NCBI GenBank assembly: GCA_905193225.1 | Contig: CAJJNV010000030.1 | Location: 1-19,999 of the forward strand | DNA from: an uncultured Oscillospiraceae bacterium | Lineage (GTDB): Bacteria; Bacillota; Clostridia; Oscillospirales; Acutalibacteraceae | Length of the DNA stretch: 19,999 nucleotides | Direction of reading: 5' to 3' | Shown here: positions 14,779 to 19,999 of the stretch, piece after piece | Position numbering within the stretch: position 1 is the stretch's first letter | How the letters are laid out: each line of letters begins with the position of its first letter | Position numbers and translations under genes: made by a program | The notes under the pieces: model-generated | The model's database searches: none | Told to the model about the DNA's origin: nothing | What the model saw: only the letters and a program-made list of their open reading frames with translations

Positions 14779-15516
14779 ATGAAAAAGATAATATCATTGA
14801 TTCTTGTGATCACTATGCTGTTTATCGGCTCTGGTTTTGCGCAGGCCGAGGACATTCTCGGAGACGCCGACGGCAACGGGCGCATCTCTTCCAACGACGC
14901 CCTTGTGGTTTTGCAAAACACCGTTAAAAACAGAAGCGACAGTCTTTCAAACGCTGTGGCAGATGTGAACGGAGACGGAAAAATATCGGTGGCCGACGCA
15001 TTTATGATTCTTCGTATGTGCGTCAAAAAAATCGTCATTTTCCCGAAACAGGACGGTCACGCCGCTCTTTCGGAGTTTATGAAGTTAAAAGGCGAGAAAT
15101 ACGGCCATGAAATGTTTTTTTTAAACGGCGTGTATGACGGACAAAGCTGCTCCTTGACCTTTAACGGCAAAAGCAATTCCTTTACCGTCAGCTATACCGC
15201 CTCGGGAACGTTCGGAAAGCTGGAATTTAAAAAGGACAGCGGCACTATAACCTCCCACGTTACAATGAGCGACAGCAGCGGTCAGACGGTTTGCTGGTGC
15301 CAGGGAGATGCCGACAAAAAAGCCTTTGACAAAAGCACGGTCATAAACGCCTCCCTTAACGATCACAAGGAAGGATATTCTCAGGACGACTATAACCGCT
15401 TGGCAACCGAAAACGCCGTTAAATGCATTGAGGTATTTGAAAAGATACTTGAAAACAGCGGCACCGGAATGAAGCCTTACAATTTCGGATTCGTTGGTTT
15501 CGGCGAGGGAAGATAG
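14779..15516 (+). CDS. secreted protein with N-terminal dockerin type I-like module
   Basis: 245 aa. ATG at 14779 is preceded by AGGAGGG; the frame is open 84 nt further upstream, but that extension lacks a ribosome site and would hide the signal peptide. Residues 1-23 are a signal peptide (cleavage near AQA-ED). Two dockerin-type loops follow: D29-A-D31-G-N33-G-R-I-S-S-N-D40 and D62-V-N64-G-D66-G-K-I-S-V-A-D73, with helices ALVVLQ and AFMILRMC, and the module ends KKIVIFP. Residues 91-245 are unrecognised: a predicted beta region (SCSLTFNGKSNSFTVSYTAS), then a helix-rich end. The same module order as in the protein at 1346-2329 suggests common descent of the N-terminus. No cohesin or enzyme domain is visible. 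Confidence 0.85.
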   Translation: MKKIISLILVITMLFIGSGFAQAEDILGDADGNGRISSNDALVVLQNTVKNRSDSLSNAVADVNGDGKISVADAFMILRMCVKKIVIFPKQDGHAALSEFMKLKGEKYGHEMFFLNGVYDGQSCSLTFNGKSNSFTVSYTASGTFGKLEFKKDSGTITSHVTMSDSSGQTVCWCQGDADKKAFDKSTVINASLNDHKEGYSQDDYNRLATENAVKCIEVFEKILENSGTGMKPYNFGFVGFGEGR

Positions 15517-15623
15517 GGTTTTGTTGCCGGGAAAAGGTGCGTTTTAAAATCGGAATTCTCGGACCTCTTTGAAGTGAGGATCGCAATGGCATTGTTTCCG
15601 AAACGGAATTATAACAATTATAA

Positions 15624-15670
15624 AAATCCCCGCAGACGGCATACATTTACCGCCTGCGGGGATTTGAGTT
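15624..15670. terminator. bidirectional terminator between convergent genes
   Basis: AAATCCCCGCAGACGG (15624-15639) pairs with CCGCCTGCGGGGATTT (15650-15665). On the plus strand one pair is A-C; on the minus strand it becomes G-U, so the stem is complete, and it is followed by TTATAATT. It thus looks tuned to the minus-strand nucleotidyltransferase gene but can also stop the plus-strand dockerin-like gene. The 345-nt gap 15517-15861 also has the hairpin at 15802-15847; I see no gene in it. Confidence 0.8.
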
Positions 15671-15801
15671 TTGTCTTTTTTATTTGCGGAATATAGCGGG
15701 GCAATCAACAGGTCGGGGTAATTGTTCTGCGGGCCATCGGGGCAAATAATCTATGGAGCAATCGGTGATTTTGGAAAGTTAAAATATCATTGGATTATTA
15801 T

Positions 15802-15847
15802 ATCAGCCGATTACATATTGTACGATTATCATATCATATCGGCCGAT
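15802..15847 (-). other. 3' hairpin just past the nucleotidyltransferase stop
   Basis: ATCGGCCGAT (15838-15847) and ATCAGCCGAT (15802-15811) form a complete 10-bp stem with one G-U only in minus-strand RNA; in plus-strand RNA there is an A-C mismatch. It starts 15 nt after the stop codon. No T run follows, so it may stabilise the 3' end rather than terminate. Confidence 0.45.
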
Positions 15848-15861
15848 GCGCGTCGGTCAGA

Positions 15862-16770
15862 TCAATCCCACAGTTTTTCGGGATAAAGTCCCGAGTCGGT
15901 AAGCCTTGCGATGGCCGAGGAAACCTGTTCGCTGTCTTCCTTATATGTTACGCCGTACCATTTATCGTTGGTGGTCAGCACCGATATCTTCGCATAGCCG
16001 TCTTTTATGCATCTGTCGGCCGCTTCGGGAAGGAAAAATTCCGCCTTTAAGGGATTCTCGTGCTCTGCGGTTAAAAATTCTTTAAGTCCGCTGTCGAGGC
16101 GGTTGAAAAAGTCGGGAGTGAATCCCCAGAAATTCATGGATACCACCGAGTTTAAAGGCAGGGTCTTTATGCTGCCGTCGTCGTTTTCGTTTTGCACCGC
16201 ATCTCCCGCTTTTGAAAGCTTTTTGTGTTCGCAAACCGACATAAGATTGCTGTTTTCATCAATTTCACAGATTCCTCTCGAAACGGTGCCGTTGTCGGTC
16301 AGGGTGTTTGAGAGAACGAATCCTGCCATACAGTAATTGACGCCTTGCTTTTTCTGAGAAAGGAAATCGTAAACAAGCTTGAAGGCAGCGGGACCGTAGT
16401 AATCGTCGGCGTTGATGACCGCAAAAGGCTCCTTTACAATGTCCTTGCAGCACCATACGGCGTGACCTGTGCCAAGGGGCTTTTCACGTCCTTCGATGCC
16501 CTTATATCCTTCGGGGAGAAGATCGGTGGACTGGAAAACATAATCGACCTGCATATTGCGGGCAACATTGTCTCCTATTTCGGATTTGAAAAGCTCGAGA
16601 TTTTCTTTTTTTATGACAAAGACCACCCGGTCAAAGCCGGCACGCTTTGCGTCAAAAATGCTGTAATCGATGATTTTTTCCCCGTGTTTTCCGATTTTGG
16701 CAAGCTGTTTAAGTCCGCCGAAACGGCTTCCGAGGCCGCCGGCCATTATTATAAGAGTTGTATTGGGCAT
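15862..16770 (-). CDS. sugar-phosphate nucleotidyltransferase family protein
   Basis: 302 aa, cytoplasmic. The N-terminus TTLIIMAGGLGSRFGGLKQ carries the NTP-binding loop MAGGLGSRFGG (9-19) of the sugar nucleotidyltransferase family. KPLGTGHAVWCC (97-108) is the uridine/base-binding GTGHA strand, and VINADDYYG (118-126) carries the metal-binding aspartate. This fold transfers NMP from an NTP to a sugar phosphate or related alcohol phosphate. The C-terminal 80 residues lack GlmU-type hexapeptide repeats. The exact sugar is not readable. The ribosome site AAAGGAAC precedes ATG. It lies 182 nt downstream of the S1-domain gene on the same strand. Confidence 0.88.
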   Translation of the reverse strand: MPNTTLIIMAGGLGSRFGGLKQLAKIGKHGEKIIDYSIFDAKRAGFDRVVFVIKKENLELFKSEIGDNVARNMQVDYVFQSTDLLPEGYKGIEGREKPLGTGHAVWCCKDIVKEPFAVINADDYYGPAAFKLVYDFLSQKKQGVNYCMAGFVLSNTLTDNGTVSRGICEIDENSNLMSVCEHKKLSKAGDAVQNENDDGSIKTLPLNSVVSMNFWGFTPDFFNRLDSGLKEFLTAEHENPLKAEFFLPEAADRCIKDGYAKISVLTTNDKWYGVTYKEDSEQVSSAIARLTDSGLYPEKLWD

Positions 16771-16952
16771 TTTTTTCGTTCCTTTGTTTTTTCTTCCATT
16801 TTAACACATTGCGTGAAAAAAGCAACAAAAATGTTTTTAATCCGCCGCCTGAAACCCGAAACACACGGCAGCGGAAAGGGGGACGAAGATGATGTATAAG
16901 CAGGTCGGACGGCGGCCGTCTGCGCCCGATGAAAATCGGCGTTTTTTGCGTA

Positions 16953-17879
16953 TCAGTCAAAGGACGAAAAAATTTCCTTTGGACATGACCCCGGGGAATA
17001 GTTCCAACGGGAAATGTGGCCGCCATCGATGAAATAATGCAGCGGCTTCGGGGAATAGTCGGCCGAAAAGCAGTCGACGATAATCAGCTTTATCTTCATC
17101 TTATCCGGCAAAATATTTTTTATGAAAACCGAGGCCTGCGCCCCGGGAACGGCGTCGCTTTTAGGCTCGGCAAGTCCCGCAAGATTGGGGGTCAGCTCCA
17201 CAAAGCTTCCGTAGCTTTCAACCGTTCTGATGATGCCCGAAACGGTCTGCCCGTTTTGAAAAAACGCGGCGTTTTGTTCCCAGGTGCCGAGAAGCTCCTT
17301 GTGGGAAAGGTTTATCTTTCCGTCGGGTTCTCTTGATTTTATGATTGCCTTGATGCTTTGCCCCACAAAAAAACGGTCGGCGGGATGAAAAATGCGGGAT
17401 ACCGATATGCAGTCGATGGACATAAGGGAGACAATTCCGCAGCCAATGTCGCAAAAGGCGCCGAAAGGCTCAAGATGGGTGATTTTGGCGTCGATGATGT
17501 CGCCGCAGGAGAGACTTTCTATGTAATTTTTCATACAAAGCTGTTGAGCGTTTCTTCTCGATAAAACCGCCAGCGGACGGCCGTCGCTTCCAACGGTTAC
17601 GCCGGTTACGGTAAAGCATACAGGGTGGCTTACCCGGGAAATAAGGGCTATATCTCTGACCGTGCCTTCCTTTATTCCGATGGCGCCCTCCTCTCTCGGG
17701 ATGATTCCTTTCATGGCCGGTAGGTCGACAAAAAGATTGTGGTTAAAATCGCAAAGGGATACCCTGCCTTCTAAGATGGTTTTCTTTGCCTCCGCCTCTT
17801 TAAGGCCTTCGGCGCTGCTTATCTTTTCCTTGTTGTCCGCCCTTTCGTATAAAATACCTTCGGGAAAAAATCTGTTCAT
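16953..17879 (-). CDS. S1 RNA-binding domain protein
   Basis: 308 aa. Three S1/OB-like units can be seen: a degenerate one at about 35-110 (ILEGRVSLCDFNHNLFVDLP..GIIPREEGA), a good one at about 124-195 (GDIIDAKITHLEPFGAFCDIGCGIVSLMSI..DGKINLSHKELLG), and a third at about 209-270 (GQTVSGIIRTVESYGSFVELTPNLAGLAE). The last 40 residues (HYFIDGGHISRWNYSP) are unassigned. Short S1-repeat proteins of this kind occur in Clostridia, often annotated as S1-like ribosomal proteins; they lack the six repeats of true S1. It probably binds mRNA or ribosomes. GGAG precedes ATG. It is divergent from dusB across a 255-nt AT-rich gap. Confidence 0.88.
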   Translation of the reverse strand: MNRFFPEGILYERADNKEKISSAEGLKEAEAKKTILEGRVSLCDFNHNLFVDLPAMKGIIPREEGAIGIKEGTVRDIALISRVSHPVCFTVTGVTVGSDGRPLAVLSRRNAQQLCMKNYIESLSCGDIIDAKITHLEPFGAFCDIGCGIVSLMSIDCISVSRIFHPADRFFVGQSIKAIIKSREPDGKINLSHKELLGTWEQNAAFFQNGQTVSGIIRTVESYGSFVELTPNLAGLAEPKSDAVPGAQASVFIKNILPDKMKIKLIIVDCFSADYSPKPLHYFIDGGHISRWNYSPGSCPKEIFSSFD

Positions 17880-17960
17880 ATTATTTCTCCAATTCCTTTT
17901 TTTGAAATGTATATGAAATTTTGTTTATTTACATTCGTTTAATAAAAAAATATTTTCTTT

Positions 17961-17989
17961 TTGAGCTTTTTGTGGTAAAATATTATTAT
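17961..17989 (+). promoter_or_regulatory. promoter for dusB and lipoprotein genes
   Basis: TTGAGC (17961-17966), 17-nt spacer, TATTAT (17984-17989). It sits in a very A/T-rich divergent region. A TAAAAT at 17976-17981 is an alternative -10. A small hairpin, GGCG/CGCC, follows in the leader near 18023-18035. Confidence 0.55.
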
Positions 17990-18134
17990 TACTTTTTATG
18001 CTTTGCGTGATGTTTCGGTCGGCGTATGACGCCGCCTGATTTTCCGCTAAAGCTTTGGGCAAGGACAGGGCTTGAAAAAGGCAAATGCCGAAAAACCGCA
18101 AAGCAAAAGACAAAAAATTCTCGGGAATGATTTT

Positions 18135-19115
18135 TTGAACATAGGAAAATTAAAAACAGAAGGATATGCCGCATTGGCTCCGATGGCGGGGGTGGCCGAC
18201 CGCGCCTTCAGAGAGCTTTGTATGGGTTTCGGTGCAAGCTTTTGCATAGGAGAGCTGGCCTCGGCAAAGGGCATTTCCATGAATGATAAAAAATCGGCCG
18301 AGCTGCTTTTTGTGAGCGAAAACGAGCGTCCCATGGCTGTCCAGCTTTTCGGAAACGATCCCGAGACTATGGCAGCGGCGGCTCAAAAGGCTCTTGAATA
18401 TTTCCCCGATTTTATCGATATAAATATGGGATGTCCCGCCCCCAAGGTCGCAAACAACAACGGCGGAAGCGGACTTTTGAGGGATCTCCCTTTGGCCGAA
18501 AGTATTGCAAAGGCGGTAATAAAGGCCGTCCCGCACATTCCTGTAACGGCAAAAATAAGAGCCGGCTGGAACGACAAAGAAATCGTTGCGGTCGAGCTTG
18601 CAAAACGTCTTGAACAGGCGGGCGTTTCCATGATAACCGTCCACGGACGGACGAGGGAACAGCAATATGCCCCGCCGGTCAACCTCAATGTCATTGCCGA
18701 TGTCAAAAAGGCGGTGAGCGTCCCGGTGGTCGGAAACGGAGACATATTTTCGGCGAAGGACGCCGCTAATATGTTTGAGCAAACCGGCTGCGATATGGTT
18801 ATGGTGGGAAGGGGAGCTATGGGCGCGCCCTGGATATTCCGTCAGATAAACACCTATCTTTCAGAAGGAAAGATGCTGCCGGATCCGCCCATTTCCCGCA
18901 AAATGGAGCTTATGTTAAGACAGGCAAGGCTTATGTGTGAGTATAAGGATCCCCGCGCGGCCCTGCTCCAAATGCGAAAGCACGCCGCCTGGTACATAAA
19001 GGGCATGAAGGGCGCGGCCGAGCTCAGAAAAAGAGCCTTTAAAATAACCGATATATCTGAGCTTGAAAGGCTGGCTTACGATATTGTTAAAGAGGAAAAG
19101 GAGTCTGTTTTATGA
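18135..19115 (+). CDS. dusB: tRNA dihydrouridine synthase, DusB type
   Basis: 326 aa from a TTG start; this start gives the usual N-terminus MNIGKLKTEGYAALAPMAGVADRAF. Another TTG at 18072, with AAGGA upstream, would add 21 Lys/Gln-rich residues not expected in the family, so the start is uncertain. It is an FMN enzyme that reduces uridines in the tRNA D loop using NADPH. Motifs: FIDINMGCPAPKV with catalytic Cys100, Lys140 (VTAKIRAGW), HGRTREQQY (170-178), VVGNGDI and GRGAMGAPW (225-233) for FMN phosphate binding. The C-terminal helical domain is complete. The stop overlaps the next start (ATGA). Confidence 0.93.
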   Translation: MNIGKLKTEGYAALAPMAGVADRAFRELCMGFGASFCIGELASAKGISMNDKKSAELLFVSENERPMAVQLFGNDPETMAAAAQKALEYFPDFIDINMGCPAPKVANNNGGSGLLRDLPLAESIAKAVIKAVPHIPVTAKIRAGWNDKEIVAVELAKRLEQAGVSMITVHGRTREQQYAPPVNLNVIADVKKAVSVPVVGNGDIFSAKDAANMFEQTGCDMVMVGRGAMGAPWIFRQINTYLSEGKMLPDPPISRKMELMLRQARLMCEYKDPRAALLQMRKHAAWYIKGMKGAAELRKRAFKITDISELERLAYDIVKEEKESVL

Positions 19116-19576
19116 AAAAAATATCGGCAATTATAATGGCGGTGCTGCTTGCCGCAGCTCTTTGCTCCTGCTCTACCGATACCTATACCGAGAGCAGTAA
19201 ATCGAAGAACTTTTTGCTTAAAAATGTCGAATCGGTCACACTGTCGGGGCCGGCAGCCCAAACCGGCGGAGACAACACCGTGGTTGTTCTCGATTCGCAA
19301 AATGGTCAGCAGTTTGTGGATTTTGTGGAAAAGGTCAAGGGCGAAAAGCTCGACTCTCTGCCTGACAGCCACTTTTTCGGCATGGCTCTTATGGTCTTTA
19401 CAACCAAATACGGCGAGGAAATAAAGGCCTATCCCGCCAACGACGGCTCTAATTATATTCAGCTTTATTCCCTCAATCAAAATACCTGCAAATATCTCGA
19501 AATACCCGAGGAGGACATGAAGCTGCTTACGCAGGCTTTCGAAAACAACGGAATTTCGGTGAATTACGGGAGCTGA
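19112..19576 (+). CDS. small putative lipoprotein
   Basis: 154 aa. Residues 1-19 are a lipoprotein signal with lipobox LCSC and Cys20 as lipid site. The mature part has a short Ser/Thr/Lys linker, then an alpha/beta domain of about 120 residues: SVTLSGPAAQTG..NTVVVLDSQNGQQFVDFVEKV and ALMVFTTKYGEEIKAYPANDGSNYIQLYSL. I do not recognise a family. It overlaps dusB by 4 nt (ATGA), so translation is coupled, and it has its own purine-rich ribosome site (GAGGAAAAGGAG). The function and the reason for linkage to dusB are unknown. Confidence 0.85.
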   Translation: MKKISAIIMAVLLAAALCSCSTDTYTESSKSKNFLLKNVESVTLSGPAAQTGGDNTVVVLDSQNGQQFVDFVEKVKGEKLDSLPDSHFFGMALMVFTTKYGEEIKAYPANDGSNYIQLYSLNQNTCKYLEIPEEDMKLLTQAFENNGISVNYGS

Positions 19577-19590
19577 CCGTCAAAAGCCGC

Positions 19591-19648
19591 CCGAAGCCCC
19601 GACCCCCGGGCAGAGGCTGCCTGACACGCTTCGGCCGTCGTTTTTTGC
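19591..19648 (+). terminator. intrinsic terminator of the dusB-lipoprotein operon
   Basis: CCGAAGC (19591-19597) pairs with GCTTCGG (19628-19634), with an inner GGCAG/CTGCC hairpin, followed 5 nt later by TTTTTT (19641-19646). Confidence 0.78.
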
Positions 19649-19710
19649 AGATGCGACATACTAAAAACCCGCTGCTAAAAAACAAAGAAACAAAAAAGAT
19701 AATTTTTCGG

Positions 19711-19749
19711 CCTTAGTTGCACTCTTTTGTGCAACTAAGGTCCTTTTTC
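19711..19749 (+). terminator. second strong terminator upstream of groES
   Basis: CCTTAGTTGCAC (19711-19722) and GTGCAACTAAGG (19729-19740) form a perfect 12-bp stem with loop TCTTTT, followed by TCCTTTTT. It lies 60 nt after the previous terminator with no gene between, so it acts as a backup or insulates groES. It can also form on the opposite strand. Confidence 0.85.
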
Positions 19750-19783
19750 GTTTTTATATTTGTAAACAATTTTTTAAATGCTC

Positions 19784-19811
19784 TTGACTTTGTGCCAAAA
19801 GGTGCTACAAT
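19784..19811 (+). promoter_or_regulatory. sigma-A promoter of groES
   Basis: TTGACT (19784-19789), 16-nt spacer, TACAAT (19806-19811). It directly precedes the CIRCE operator, which covers the expected transcription start. Confidence 0.85.
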
Positions 19812-19814
19812 GTA

Positions 19815-19841
19815 TTAGCACTCGGAGGAAAAGAGTGCTAA
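19815..19841. promoter_or_regulatory. CIRCE operator (HrcA binding site)
   Basis: TTAGCACTC (19815-19823), a 9-nt spacer and GAGTGCTAA (19833-19841) match the CIRCE consensus perfectly. HrcA represses groESL through this site until heat or unfolded protein titrates GroEL. The presence of CIRCE predicts an hrcA gene elsewhere in the genome. Confidence 0.98.
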
Positions 19842-19877
19842 AAATGTTTGCTTAATACAATTTAGGAGGAATATATT

Positions 19878-19999
19878 ATGAAAATTAAACCCTTGTCCGA
19901 CCGCGTTGTTATCAAAATGGTCGAAGCTGAGGAAACCACCAAAAGCGGAATAATCCTTTCCGGCTCGGCAAAGGAAAAGCCCCAGGTGGCTGAAGTTAT
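19878..19999 (+). CDS. groES: co-chaperonin GroES, 3' end beyond the window
   Basis: Only the first 40 codons are present: MKIKPLSDRVVIKMVEAEET followed by TKSGIILSGSAKEKPQVAEV. This matches the GroES N-terminal beta-barrel, with the mobile loop beginning near SGIIL. GroES is the heptameric lid of GroEL. AGGAGG (19864-19869) lies 8 nt upstream of ATG. groEL is expected next. Confidence 0.96.
   Translation, partial: MKIKPLSDRVVIKMVEAEETTKSGIILSGSAKEKPQVAEV

Noticed and set aside
16345..16899. Plus-strand frame opposite the nucleotidyltransferase
   Set aside because: The minus frame has the NTP-binding signature and ribosome site; the plus frame has neither.
16890..17033. Short plus-strand frame with a purine-rich stretch upstream, over the 3' end of the S1 gene
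   Set aside because: It overlaps the S1 coding region, has no family pattern, and no promoter points to it.

Overview
The window looks like a chromosomal segment of a low-to-moderate GC, spore-forming Clostridia, probably in the Oscillospiraceae/Ruminococcaceae area. That placement is inferred from several things: the block nadD, yqeK, LCP protein, rsfS, leuS, rpsU; a DUF2953 + YtfJ/GerW pair typical of spore formers; CIRCE-controlled groES; clear TTGACA/TATAAT promoters; AGGAGG ribosome sites; and secreted proteins with dockerin-type calcium loops. I see no phage, transposase, integrase or CRISPR array.

Layout. 1-350: end of a stable RNA operon (tRNA-Lys(CTT) cut by the window edge, tRNA-Glu(CTC), 5S rRNA, terminator). 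559-1140: a PAT-like GNAT acetyltransferase with its own promoter. 1346-2329 (minus): a secreted protein with an N-terminal dockerin-like module; it converges on the GNAT gene at a shared terminator. 2330-2708: two divergent promoters and a 29-nt direct repeat. 2709-6516: a polar amino acid ABC importer (lipoprotein, permease, ATPase) followed by a membrane-anchored M14 zinc peptidase, ending in a strong terminator. 6841-8108: DUF2953 protein and YtfJ. 8178-8471 (minus): a small tail-anchored membrane protein of unknown role. 8505-8695: a GC-rich, hairpin-rich stretch without a gene. 8775-14189: the housekeeping operon nadD, yqeK, LCP, rsfS, leuS. 14286-14462: rpsU with its own promoter and terminator. 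14779-15516: a second N-terminal dockerin-like secreted protein behind a repeat-containing leader. 15862-17879 (minus): an S1-domain protein followed by a sugar nucleotidyltransferase. 18135-19576: a DusB-type dihydrouridine synthase translationally coupled to a small lipoprotein. 19591-19999: two terminators, then a CIRCE-controlled promoter and the start of groES.

How parts may work together. The M14 peptidase next to the importer suggests extracytoplasmic peptide trimming linked to amino acid uptake. The nadD-to-leuS block links NAD synthesis, nucleotide turnover, cell wall polymer attachment, ribosome silencing and tRNA charging, as in many Firmicutes. The two dockerin-like proteins share signal peptide, module order and an 'FP' end to the module but differ downstream, so they look like members of a lineage-specific secreted family. 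The most interesting unexplained DNA is the approx. 65% GC hairpin-rich block at 8531-8690, the 29-nt direct repeats at 2462-2535, and the twin GCCGGC leader element at 14657-14688.
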